Positions 44,800-56,124 of a DNA stretch of 64,000 nt are shown piece by piece. The stretch's first letter is position 1, and each line of letters begins with the position of its first letter. The DNA comes from Inia geoffrensis (taxonomy: Eukaryota > Chordata > Mammalia > Artiodactyla > Iniidae). Position numbers and translations under genes: made by a program. The notes beneath the pieces were generated by a model. It saw nothing but the letters and a program-made list of their open reading frames with translations, had not been told where the DNA came from and made no database searches. The stretch covers positions 91,937,373 through 92,001,372 of the forward strand of contig CM070913.1 in NCBI GenBank assembly GCA_036417435.1, read 5' to 3'.

Positions 44800-46925
44800 C
44801 AGAAACTGCCCTAGTTATTTCAGGCGGAAAGGGATTTCATGCAGGGAATTGGATGCCTCCGAGAGCATTGCAAGGGAAGGGGTAGCAGACCGGAACCAAG
44901 GCTTCTAGAGCAATCCATGGACCCGGCCCACGACGGGGAGGCTCTACCTCGTCCACATTCAGCAGCGTGTGGAGCCAGGACACCCACAGTCAAGGGTTCA
45001 GGAAGCTGCTCATGGTGCCCCATGACTGCCTTGGGACACTTGTGAAATCAGTGAAGGTGCACTGGCCACAGGTGCGCCAAACCAAAACAAAGCAAACAGA
45101 ACCCCACCCCGTCCTCCCTCCAATCATGCTTTGCCAGTAGGAACTTCGGGAGGATAGCCTCTTCTCCCAAATGCAGAATCTAATGCGCATCCATACTCCT
45201 AGCATCAGGGAGCCCGAAAGGCTGTTTTCCAGCCATAGTGTAGGATGCAATGGGTACCGAGTGTCCATCCAAAATATCTACCCCAATACTGACGAAACAA
45301 AACGCAAACTGCCTGAGTCCTTGTGAGAAGCACAAACAAACACCGACACTGATATGAGACAGTTTCCTTCCCTCAGCCTCCTCTAAGAAAGCTTCTCACA
45401 CTTGCTCTGTGCCCACATGGCGATAGAAGGCTTGGGACCAAACCCTCAAGGTAATGGCCCACGGTGCCTCCCAAGAGTGGTGTCAGCAACACAAAGTATT
45501 CCAGCAAAGGGGCCGATTTCACACCCTTTCCACATATTTTTTAGCTGAACGGACAAGCTGTAGACTGCACAACCAATCAGAGGTGGAGCTTAGTTCACAC
45601 CCCAACATTTTGGATTTAAATTTCTGACTGCCATAACGCATGACTCACAAGAACATCATGGTAAGTGTGATCACAGATTCGAGCTTAATGTTACAGGCTT
45701 TGAAAGAACAGGGCGATAGCCCTATTTTTCAGTCCCATCAATCTGAAAAATGAGGAACTTTTTCCACCGGTGTCCTGGAGTCCAAAGCATCTTATAAATG
45801 AACGGTCAGGTACCAAGCTTGGTAAACAGTTGAGGCTGCTGCCCCCTAGAGGGGTTTTTGGAATAGGAACTCTGACGCCAAAGCAGTTTCCTATCTTATT
45901 GGTGACATGAAATTGGATTGTCACAGGCTGCAAATACCTTTGGTTTAGCCTTGGTCAAAATTAAGATTAAAACAATTTCCCACAAGTTTCTAATCACCTG
46001 AGATGATAAAAAGCAGTTGACACGAGCACTTTTAAAACGCAAAGCTTTTTTTTTTTTTAATAAAGAAGGAAGGTTAGTAAATATTTGCTTATTCGTTAAG
46101 ATAAAATTTAATTTAATTTGGATTTTATCAAAAGTTAAGTTACTTAAATGACAAAGAATTTTCTCTTTCTAGGAAAAGATTTACTTTAACTATCCCATGA
46201 AGCATTAACTACTGCCTTTGAGAGTCAATGTTATGATTTTTCATGTGGAAAAAAAAGGTGTGCCTTATGCACAAAATTTTGTGAGTTTTTTTTTAAACGA
46301 TTATATTTTCCAGAACATTCAAGTAGCTTAAAAAGTGCTGAAAAACTGAAAAGCGGGTGTATTACCCGCTTACAAAATTCCTTAAGTATAAATATTTTAT
46401 TTACTCCCCAACGGAATTCTTTATCCTTTTACTTGGGTCTAGGTGAATCAAACACTACTTCAGGTCGTCACTCGATCAGGAGACCGTGTCAAGCCCATCA
46501 TCCTCTTTCCTGAAACTGAGACAGGCAAAGAGAGAGACTTTGTTGAGACTTTCCGGAGACTTTGTTGCTGAGTTTTTTGCTCCCACACTCTTCCTTCCGG
46601 CTCGGGTTCCAATACGGCTCTGCATGCGCTGGTTCTTGTTTGCAGTTTTGGCGTTTTGCTCATCATGGATTTTTTGCATTCATTTAAACATTTGTCCTTA
46701 AAGCCGGGGCCCCAGGACCTGAACTAGGAAAGTCTATTAGAGAACCTTATACTGAACAGAATTTTTGCAGAAAACTATACTTGATTATTACACATTATGA
46801 GGTTATGACACATTTTTTCATAGGAGATTGATTTTTTTTTTCACCAACTTGGTGACCATTAACCCGAGTTGTAACCTCATCGATCTATTAACACTATTGA
46901 AATCGGGCAACATCAAGGCCCTGAA
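44800..46925. other. unassigned non-coding sequence
   Basis: No repeat family recognised. Short A- and T-runs occur (T12 near 46047). Around 46470-46680 two overlapping minus-strand frames of 67-68 codons lie in mildly CpG-richer sequence, but I recognise no protein. Confidence 0.4.
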
Positions 46926-46929
46926 CCAA

Positions 46930-47819
46930 GGTGGCGGAGCAGAAGGACGTGCGCTCACTCCCTCTTGTGAGAACACCAGAATCACAACTAGCTGCTGGTC
47001 GATCACCGACAGGAAGACACTGGAACTCACCGAAACAATCCCCCACATCCAAACACAAAGGAGAAGCCACAGTGAGATGGGAGGGGCACAATCACAGTAA
47101 AATCAAATCCCGTAACTGCTGTGTGGGTGACTCATGAACTGGAGAACACTTAGACCACAGAAGTCCACCCACTGGAGTGAAGGTTCTGAGTCCCACGTCA
47201 GGCTTCCCAACCTGGAGGTCCGGCAACGGGAGGAGGAATTCCTAGAGAATCAGACTTTGAAGGCCAGTGGGATTTGATTGCAGGACTTCAACAGGACTGG
47301 GGGAAACGGAGACTCCACTCTTGGAGGGCACACACAAAGTAGTGTGTGCATCGGGACCCAGGGAAAGGGGCAGTGACCCCAGGGGAGACTGAGCCAGACC
47401 CACCTGCTAGTGTTGGAGGGTCTCCTGCAGAGGCGGGAAGTGGCTGTGGCTCACCGTGGGAACAAGGACACTGGCAGCAGAAGTTCTGGGAAGTACTCCT
47501 TGGCCTGAGCCCTCCCAGAGTCTGTCATTAGCCCCACCAAAGAGCCCAGGTAGGCTCCAATGTTGGTTTGCCTCAGGCCAAACAACCAACAGGGAGGGAA
47601 ACGAGCCCCACCCATCAGCAGTCAAGCAGATTAAAGTTTTACTGAGCTCTGCCCACCTGAGCGACACCCAGCTCTACACACCACCAGTCCCTCCCATCAG
47701 GAAACTTGCACATGCCTCTTGGATAGCCTCATCCACCACAGGGCAGACAGCAGACGCAAGAAGAACTACAACCCTGCAGCCTGTGGAACAAAAACTACAT
47801 TCACAGAAAGATAGGCAAG
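46930..47819 (+). promoter_or_regulatory. L1 5' UTR with its internal promoter region
   Basis: About 890 bp upstream of the ORF1 start. In L1s the 5' UTR contains the promoter, so this stretch may still drive transcription even though the proteins are broken. The 135-codon frame at 47456-47863 spans the UTR and is not a gene. Confidence 0.75.
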
Positions 47820-48725
47820 ATGAAAAGGCAGAGGGCTATGTACCAGATGAAGGAACAAGATAAAACCCCAGAAAAACAAATAAATGAAGTGGAGATAAAC
47901 AACCTTCCAGAAGAAGAATTCAGAATAATGATAGTGAAGATGATCCAGGACCTTGGAAAAAGAATGGAGGCAAAGATTGAGAAGATGCAAGAAATGTTTA
48001 ACAAAGACCTAGAAGAATTAAAGAACAAACAGAGATGAACAATACAATAACTGAAATGAAAACTACACTAGAAGGAATCCATAGCAGAATAACTGAGGCA
48101 GAAGAACGGATAAGTGACCTGGAAGACAGAATGGTGGAATTCACTGCTGCAGAACAGAATAAAGAAAAAAGAATGAAAAGAAATGAAGACAGCCTAAGAG
48201 ACCTCTGGGACAACATTAAATGCAACAACATTCACATTATAGTGGTCCCAGATGGAGAAGAGAGAGAGAAAGGACCAGAGAAAATATTTGAAGAGATTAT
48301 AGTTGAAAACTTCCCTAACAAACATGGGAAAGGAAATAGCCACCCAAGTCCAGGAAGTGCAGAGAGTCCCATACAACATAAACACAAGGAGAAACATGCT
48401 GAGACATGTAGTAATCAAATAGGCAAAAATTAAAGACAAAGAAAAATTATTGAAAGCAGCAAGGGAAAAATGACAAATAACATACAAGGGAACTCCCATA
48501 AAGCTAACAGCTGATTTCTCAGCAGAATCTCAACAAGCCAGAAGGGAGTGGCATGATATATTTAAAGTGATGAAAGGGAAGAACCTACAACCAAGATTAA
48601 TCTACCTGGCAAGGATCTCATTCAGATTTGATGGAGAAATCAAAAGCTTTACAGACAAGCAAAAGCTAAGAGAATTCAGCACCACCAAACCAGCTCTACA
48701 ACAAATGTGAAAGGAACTTCTCTAA
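47820..48725 (+). pseudogene. L1 ORF1p pseudogene
   Basis: ORF1p is the RNA-binding trimeric chaperone of L1. The start ATG at 47820 is intact ('MKRQRAMYQMKEQDKTPEKQ') and the first 72 codons are in frame, rich in K/E as expected of the coiled coil. A small deletion near 48030 shifts the frame and creates a stop. The next segment (48035-48433) holds the rest of the coiled coil and the start of the RNA-recognition domain. A 4-nt insertion near 48320 breaks the frame again. A stop at 48432-48434 and a TGA at 48708-48710 add further damage. The normal stop TAA is at 48723-48725. Confidence 0.93.
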
Positions 48726-51700
48726 GTGGGAAACACAAGAGAAGAAAAGGACCTACAATAACAAACCAAAACAATTCAGAAAACGGTCATAGGAACATAC
48801 ATATCGATAATTACCTTAAACATGAATGGATTAAATGCTCCAACCAAAAGACACAGGCTTGCTGAATGGATACAAAAACAAGACCCATATATATGCTGTC
48901 TACAAGAGACCCACTTCAGACCTAGGGACGTATGCAGACTGAAAGTGAGGGGATGGAAAAAGATATTCCATGCAAATGGAAATCAAAAGAAAGCTGGAGT
49001 AGCAATCCTCATATCAGATAAAATAGACTTTAAAATAAAGAATGTTACAAGAGACAAGGAAGGAGACACTACATAATGATCAAGGGATCAATCCAAGGAG
49101 AAGATATAACAATTATAAATATATATGCACCCAACATAGGAGCACCTCAAGACATAAGGCAACTGCTAACAGCTATAAAAGAGGAAATCGACAATAACAC
49201 AATAATAGTGGGGGACTTAAGTACCTCACTTACACCAATGGACAGATCATCAAAAATGAAAATTAATAAGGAAACACAAGCTTTAAATGACACAATAGAC
49301 CAGATAGGTTTAATTGATATTTATAGGACATTCCATCCAAAAACAGCAGATTACACTTTCTTCTCAAGTGCGCATGGAACATTCTCCAGGATAGATCACA
49401 TCTTGGGTGACAAATCAAGCCTCAGTAAATTTAAGAAAATTGAAATCATATCAAGCATCTTTTCACACCACAATGCTATGAGATTAGAAATGAATTACAG
49501 GGAAAAAAACACAAACAAATGGAGGGTAAACAATACGTTACTAAATAACCAAGAGATCACGGAGGAAATCAAAAAATACCTAGAGACAAATGACAATGAA
49601 AACACAATGATCCAAAACCTATGGGATGCAGCAAAAGCAGTTCTAAGAGGGAAGTTTATAGCTATACAAGCCTACCTCAAGAAACAAGAAAAATCTCAAA
49701 TAAACAATCTAATGTTACGCCTAAAGAAACTAGAGAAAGAAGAACAAACAAAACCCAAAATTAGCAGAAGGAAAGAAATCATAAAGATCGGAGCAGAAAT
49801 AAATGAAATAGAAACAAAGAAAACAATAGCACAGATAAATAAAACTAAAAGCTGGTTCTTTGAGAAGATAAACAAAATTGATAAACCATTAGTCAGACTC
49901 ATCAAGAAAAACAGGGAGAGTGCTCAAATCAATAAAATTAGAAATGAAAAAAGAGAAGTTACAACAGACACTGCAGAAATACAAAGCATCCTAAGAGACA
50001 ACTGCAAGCAACTCTATGCCAATAAAATGGACAACCTGGAAGAAATGGACAAACTCTTAGAAAGGTCTAACCTTCCAAGACTGAACCAGGAAGAAATAGA
50101 AAATATGAACAGACCAATCACAAATAATGAAATTGAAACTGTGATTAAAAATCTTCTAACAAACAAAAGTCCAGGACCAGACGGCTTCACAGGTGAATTC
50201 TATCAAACATTTAGAGAAGAGCTAACACCCATCCTTCTCAAACTCTTCCAAAAAATTGCAGAGGAAGGAACATTCCCTAACTCATTCTATGAGGCCACTA
50301 ACACCCTGCTATCAAAACCAGACAAAGATACTACAAAAAAAGAAAATTACAGACCAATATCACTGATGAAAATAGATGCAAAAATCCTCAACAAAATACT
50401 AGCAAACAGAATCCAACAACACATTAAAAGGATCATACACCGTGATCAAGTGGGATTTATCCCAGGGATGCAAGGATTCTTCAATATAAGAAAATCAATC
50501 AATGTGATACACCATATTAACAAATTGAAGAATAAAAATCATATGATTATCTCAATAGATGCAGAAAAAAGCTTTTGACAAAATTCAACACCCATTTATG
50601 ATAAAAACTATGAAAGTGGGCATAGAGGGAGACTACCACAACATAATAAAGGCCATATATGAAAAACCCACAGCAAACATCAGTGAAAAACTGAAAGCAT
50701 TTCCTCTAAGATCAGGAAAAAGACAAGGATGCCCACTCTCACCACTATTATTCAACATAGTTTTGGAAGTCTTAGCCATGACAATCAGAGAAGAAAAAGA
50801 AATAAAAGGAATACAAGTTGGAAAAGAAGTAAAACTGTCACTGTTTGCAGATGACATGATACTATACATAGAGGATCCTAAAGATGCCACCAGAAAACTA
50901 CTAGAGCTAATCAATGAATTTGGTAAAGTTGCAGGATACAAAATTAATGCACAGAAATCTCTTGCATTCCTATACACTAATGATGAAAAATCTGAAAAAG
51001 AAATTAGGGAACACTCCTATTTACCATGCAACAAAAAGAATAAAATACCTAGGAATAAACCTACCTAAGGAGACAAAAGACCTGTATGCAGAAACCCATA
51101 AGACACTGATGAAAGAAATTAAAGATGATACAAATAGATGGAGAGATATACCATGTTCTTGGATTGGAAGAATCAATATTGTGAAAATGACTATACTACC
51201 CAAAGCAATCTGCATATTCAATGCAATCCCTATCAAATTACCAATGGCATTTTTTACAGAACTAGAACAAAAAAATCTTAAAATGTGTATAGAGACAGAA
51301 GAGGCCCCGAATAGCCAAAGCAGTCTTGAGGGAAAAAAAATGGAGCTGGAGGAATCAGACTCCCTGACTTCAGACTATACCACAAAGCTACAGTAATCAA
51401 GACAATATGGTACTGGCACAAAAACAGAGACATAGATCAATGGAATAGGATAGAAAGCCCAGAGATAAACACATGCACCTATGGTCAACTAATCTATGAC
51501 AAAGGAGGCAAGGATATACAGTGGAGAAAAGACAGTCTCTTCAATAAGTGGTGCTGGGAAAACTGGACAGCTACAGGTAAAAGAATGAAATTCGAACACT
51601 CCCAACACCATACACAAAAGTAAACTCAAAATGGATTTGAGACTTAAATGTAAGACCGGACACTATAAAACTCTTAGAGGAAAACATAGGAAGAACACTC

Positions 51701-51792
51701 TTTGAAATAAATCACAGCAAGGTCTTTTTGATCCACCCCCTAGAGTAATGGAAATAAAAACAAAAATAAACAAATGGGACCTAATGAAACTT

Positions 51793-51807
51793 AAAATCTT
51801 TTGCACA
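51793..51807. repeat. left target-site duplication of the L1 inside ORF2
   Basis: aaaatcttttgcaca, repeated as aaatcttttgcaca at 51961-51974 directly after the A-tail; the first A is ambiguous with the tail. Confidence 0.9.
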
Positions 51808-51960
51808 TAGGGAGGGAAGGAAGGAGGGAGACACAAGAGGGAAGAAATATGTGAACGTGTGTATATATATAACTGATTCACTTTGTTATAAAGTAGAAAC
51901 TGACACACCATTGTAGAGCAATTTTAACCCAATAAAGATGTTAAAAAGAAAAAAAAAAAA
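51808..51960 (+). mobile_element. 153-bp severely truncated L1 nested in ORF2
   Basis: A sense L1 3' end from 'gggagggaaggaaggagggagac' to 'cccaataaagatgttaaaaag' plus an A-tail. It is flanked by a 14-bp target duplication. Removing it restores the ORF2 sequence 'cttttgcacagcaaagg'. It must be younger than its host. Confidence 0.94.
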
Positions 51961-52221
51961 AAATCTTTTGCACAGCAAAGGAAACCATAAACAAGATGAA
52001 AAGACAACCCTCAGAATGGGAGAAAATATTTTCAAACGAATCAAGGGACAAAGGATTAATCTCCAAAATATATAAACAGCTCATGCAGCTCAATATTAAA
52101 AAAAACAAACAAACCAATCCAAAAATGGGCCAAAGACCTAAATAGACATTTCTCCAAGGAAGACAAACAGATGGCCAAGAAGCATATGAAAAGCTGCTCT
52201 ACATCACTAATTATTAGAGAA

Positions 52222-52257
52222 ATGCAAATCAAAACTACAATGCAAATCAAAACTACC
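52222..52257 (+). repeat. 18-nt tandem duplication in L1 ORF2
   Basis: atgcaaatcaaaactaca and atgcaaatcaaaactacc follow each other directly. The duplication is in frame and adds six residues (MQIKTT twice) compared with other L1 copies. Confidence 0.9.
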
Positions 52258-53119
52258 ATGAGGTATCACCTCACACCAGTTAGAATGGGCATCATCAGAA
52301 AATCTAGAAACAACCAATGCTGGAGAGGGTCTGGAGAAAAGGGAACCCTCTTGCACTGTTTTGGGGAATGTAAATTGATACAACCACTATGGAGAACAGT
52401 ATGGAGGTTCCTTGAAAAAGTAAAAATAGAATTACCATATGACCCAGCAATCCCACTACTGGGCATGTACCCAGAGAAAACCATAATTCAAAAAGACACA
52501 TGCACCCCAATGTTCATTGCAGCACTGTTTACAGTAGCCAGGACATGGAAGCAACCTAAACGCCCATCGACAGACAAATGGATAAAGAAGATGTGGTACA
52601 TATATACAATGGAATATTACCCAGCCATAAAAAGGAACGAAGTTTGGTCATTTGTAGAGACGTGGACGGATCTAGAGACTGTCACACAAAGTGAAGTAAG
52701 TCAGAAAGAGAAAAACAAATATTGTATATTACACATATATGTGGAAGCTAGAAAAATGGTACAGATGAATTGGCTTGCAGGGCAGAAATAGAGACACAGA
52801 TGTAAAGAACAAATGTATGGACACCAAGGAGGGGAAAGCCATGGCAGGGTGGGGTGATGGTGGAATGAATTGGGCAATTGGGATTGACATGTATACACTA
52901 ATGTGTATAAAATGGATGTCTAATAAGAACCTGCTGCATAAAAAAATAAATAAAATAAAATTCAAAAAAAAAATAAAAGCAATAGAATACAAAGGTTAAA
53001 GTAAAAGAAACATCCAGTATGGAGTCAGTCCTTGTCTATTACATCAGGACCCTGGCGGCCTCCTGGGTAGGGGGCTCCTTTTGATTCTGAGCATTGCCTG
53101 AGAGGGTCATCCATGTAAT

Positions 53120-53490
53120 ATCAGTAACAGGACAGGGTTGTCTGTTATCACTGCTAATGATGAACAGTTTTAGAGATTTTCACTAATGAAATAAGAAAGG
53201 GAATGAAATAGTCCATATGAACATTATTAAAGAAGGGAAAATTATCTTTTTGTCAGGTCAGATTGCAAACCCAGTCTCATAGCAAATGATTAAAATTAAT
53301 AAGTATTAAAATTACCAATAGAATTTTGAAAGGGGGCTATCTACAAGATAAACATACAAAAATCAGTAGCTTTTCTCTGTATTAACAAATGGAGAGATTC
53401 ACTCCATACTCATAGGTGAAACAACTTATTATAAAAATATAACTCCTTCTAAAATTAACATATAAGTTTAATGCCCTTCTAATCAGAATG
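53120..53490 (+). mobile_element. old L1M ORF2 relic (sense)
   Basis: 'cagtaacaggacagggttgtctgttatcactgctaatga', 'cactaatgaaataagaaagggaatgaaa', 'gcaaatgattaaaattaata' and 'aacatacaaaaatcagtagcttttctctgtattaacaa' follow old L1 ORF2 (RT region and beyond). No open frame survives. Confidence 0.75.
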
Positions 53491-53559
53491 CCAATATGTG
53501 TGTGTTTGTGTGCACATGTGTGTGTGCTTAAATCAGGGTTAAATGGTTTTAAAGGTCTA

Positions 53560-53795
53560 CCTTGTTGATTAGGTTGTTTAGATTTCTATGTCTTTGCTCA
53601 ATTTTTGTCCATTTGATCTGTCTTATACTGAGAATGGTGTGTTAAATTCTCCCTACAGTGTCTTTCTCTCCATTTTTCTTTGCTTTTCTACTTTACATAG
53701 GAGGAACATTCACTATCCCCATCCAAGAATAACTGCTATCTTTACTTTTGACACCATAGATTAATAATTTTCCCTGTTCTGATCTTAAATAAATG
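53560..53795 (-). mobile_element. old L1M ORF2 relic (antisense)
   Basis: 'gtctttgctcaatttttgtccatttgatctgtc' and 'ctgagaatggtgtgttaaattctcc' resemble the reverse complement of an old L1 ORF2. Divergence is high, so the call is tentative. Confidence 0.45.
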
Positions 53796-53799
53796 GACC

Positions 53800-54915
53800 C
53801 ATCTAGCAAAAAAAAAGAAAAAAGAAAAAAGAAATCAACCAACATCAAAGCTATGTTGATATGGTTACAATTAGGAACATAGCTAACATTCTTCCTTGAA
53901 AATATTGATTTTCAGGGAAAATTAACCAGGGGCTCTAACAGAATGTTTTGAAACACAGTAAACAATGTAGATGTTCCATGACAAGAGTTTTGTTACTAAG
54001 CCAACAACAATAAACAAGTAAAACAGGGCACAGCTGATCAAAGACAGACTCCGGATGATTTTATTAACATCTTAACATCTTACTGTAATCTGACTCGCTA
54101 ACAGAATTCACTGAAACTAACATGCTTCTTTTTACCTATGTGATTTTATCATCTTTTCTTGGTTAGTAAATTAGCTAGCATACAAGATTTCCTACTAAAT
54201 TATAGTATATAATATATTCACTTGACAAAAATGTTTCCTTATTAAAGCCCTTCAAGATGGCCTTTAATTATGTATAGTAAAGATGAAAATTTTTCCCTAA
54301 AAATGTTCCTTGTAGCCCTGGGACCCATCAGAATTGGCCGGGCTTCTTAGGAAAAAAAGCGGATGGCCTGATGCACCTAAGGGCGCCTTGGATTGATTCT
54401 GAGGCTGTATCACACTCCCAAGGAGTGTGCAGTCATGCAAACATGCAGCCTTTTGCTCTGATGTCCCTCACAGCCTATTTCCTGAATCTGAGAGGTCAGG
54501 GCTTTCTATTATTGTTTGACATTAAAATATATTTAATATTCTCAGAGGGATAAGAGAGGATGTTGACTCCATTGAACAAGAACGACCTATTACGGAAAAG
54601 AATTAGAAATCATGAATAAAATATTTAATCATCAAAATTAAAAAAAAATCAAAAGACAATGAAGAACAGAATAGATCCAGATTCAGAGAAAATTACTGAG
54701 CGGGAAAGTCAGGCGAAGGTATTTCCCCCAAACACAAGAATAGAGACGAAGAGTCCTGGCAAAAACAGCATAGACTGTTAGTATCCACTATGAGCAAGGT
54801 TTTAGAGAGTCTGGCGTTCCCAACTATTTTTAACGGGAGTATAAATGATTACGTTTTTCTTATGAGGCTTTTTCTAGATTCCTTACCATGCGAAGGCTTT
54901 CTATTATTTTTAAAA
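53800..54915. other. unassigned AT-rich sequence
   Basis: Starts with an A-rich (AAAAAG)n patch (53808-53832), possibly the tail of an L1. No family recognised in the rest. Confidence 0.4.
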
Positions 54916-54921
54916 GATCTC

Positions 54922-55115
54922 TGGCGGTACGCGGGCCTCCCACCACTGTGGCCTCTCCCGCTGCGGAGCACAGGCTCCAGACGCGCAGGTTCAGCGGCCA
55001 TGGCTTACGGGCCCAACCGCTCCGCGACACGTGGGATCTTCCTGAAGCGGGGCACGAACCCGCGTCTGTTGCATCGGTAGGCGGACTCGCAACCACTGCG
55101 CCACCAGGGAAGCCA
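54922..55115 (-). mobile_element. CHR-type SINE, short cetacean form, tail reduced
   Basis: 'ctggcggtacgcgggcctcccaccactgtgg' through 'ccactgcgccaccagggaagcc'. Unlike the other copies it has almost no A-tail; the tail side reads 'tttttaaaagatct'. A weak duplication tattattttta (54902-54912) / tattattgtta (55116-55126) is possible. It is among the more diverged short copies. Confidence 0.9.
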
Positions 55116-55119
55116 TATT

Positions 55120-55555
55120 ATTGTTATTACATTTTTACCATATGCTTGTTCTGACCTGACGTTCCTGGCCATCAGGAGCTTCTGAATGGTAAGTATATTA
55201 TTTAAACATCTGCTTTTTCTGGGTCATCCCTAAATCTGATCGTCATGCGCTCCAAGTCTTTGATAAAATGGTTCAACAGTAGCAGACGAGGGCCAGATCG
55301 TGGTGTTCCTATGGCAAAAACTGCCCTCAGGTGAACCTTCATCCAGTAACTGAGCAGATAAAATCCATCTCCTAAGTGCATCCTCTCACTTGCTAAAGTT
55401 CAGATACACAGAGCTGAGGTCTTCTCAGATCAAGATATTCGTCTCCCAAAGGAAATAAAATTGGCTTTTGAGGAGGGGGGCTTGCTCTCAGTAGATGTAA
55501 AAAAAAGTCACCGTTTTCTGTTTGAGGGTTCACAAACCAGGTAACTACTCTTCCT
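55120..55555. other. unassigned non-coding sequence
   Basis: No repeat recognised and no supported gene. Confidence 0.4.
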
Positions 55556-55559
55556 TATT

Positions 55560-56120
55560 AGTCAAGAATATTTCAGTTATGGATGACAGAGACCATATTA
55601 AAAGGGCTTAAGAATAAAAAGAAGTTATAGGATTGAAAACTCTAGGGGTAACTCTAGCTTCAGGCATGGCTAGATCAAGGGGCTCAGAGAGAGCAGGACC
55701 CAGTCTCTCCTGAGCTTTCATTTCTGCTTTCACATATGTTGACTTCGTTAATAGGCAGTTTCACTCTGTTTGGGAGCATGATGGCACCCAGGATCTCCAG
55801 GATTCATTATATTAGCTATCATTCCAGTGGGAAAACAGTCCTACAAAGACTTGGAGTAGAGGCCCCTTGGCCTGACCACCCAGCTTGTAACAGTGGTCTA
55901 CTCCTGTGCCAATCCCTGTCGCTGTCCATGGCAATGATCTGATCGGCCAGGCCTGGGTCAAGTGGCACCTGTACAGCCGAGAGGTGGGGTGAAAACCATG
56001 CAGCCCAAAATGAACAGAGAGTGAGGTTTCCAAAGAATATCATGTTGCTGGTTGCAGGAAAGACAGACTAGAGTCCCAGAATACAAGACAGATACTCCCT
56101 CCATAATCCATGACTGGAGG
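55560..56120 (+). mobile_element. ancient interspersed repeat, family not named (copy 2)
   Basis: 'atttcagttatggatgacagagac', 'tgttgacttcgttaataggcagtttcac', 'agcatgatggcacccaggatctcc' and 'gatctgatcggccaggcctgggtcaagtgg' follow the same order as 27640-28290 and resemble an old mammalian repeat 3' region. The overlapping 68-74 codon frames are not genes. Confidence 0.45.
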
Positions 56121-56124
56121 GCAA

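Larger units (their letters stand above)
48783..52791 (+). pseudogene. L1 ORF2p pseudogene (endonuclease and reverse transcriptase)
   Basis: ORF2p nicks DNA and reverse-transcribes L1 RNA. The expected start is ACG at 48783-48785 in place of ATG. The N-terminal endonuclease start ('CCLQETHF') is present. A 2-nt GA insertion near 49066 shifts the frame, and the next 500 codons (49076-50578) cover the rest of the endonuclease and the start of the RT. An extra A in an A-run near 50566 breaks it again. The next frame (50559-51068) keeps the RT box FADD at 50843-50854. More shifts follow near 51010. A nested L1 interrupts it at 51808. The C-terminal part (52171-52791) is open but has an 18-nt tandem duplication and has lost the second cysteine of the C-rich motif (TCT at 52330). 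Confidence 0.95.
46930..52975 (+). mobile_element. nearly full-length L1, inactive
   Basis: The element runs from a 5' UTR start (gtggcggagcagaaggac at 46931) through a 0.9-kb 5' UTR, ORF1 and ORF2 to a 3' UTR. It ends 'ctgctgcataaaaaaataaataaaataaaattc' with an A-rich tail. Without its nested L1 insertion it is about 5.9 kb. It is the only L1 here that keeps its 5' end. ORF1 and ORF2 both carry several frameshifts and stops, so it cannot move itself. Target duplications were not resolved. Confidence 0.95.

Noticed and set aside
46460..46680. Possible processed pseudogene on the minus strand
   Set aside because: Two overlapping frames of 67-68 codons in mildly CpG-rich sequence, but no protein family recognised and no poly(A) tail or target duplication found.
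49076..50578. 500-codon open frame as an intact gene
   Set aside because: It is the middle part of L1 ORF2, with frameshifts at both ends.
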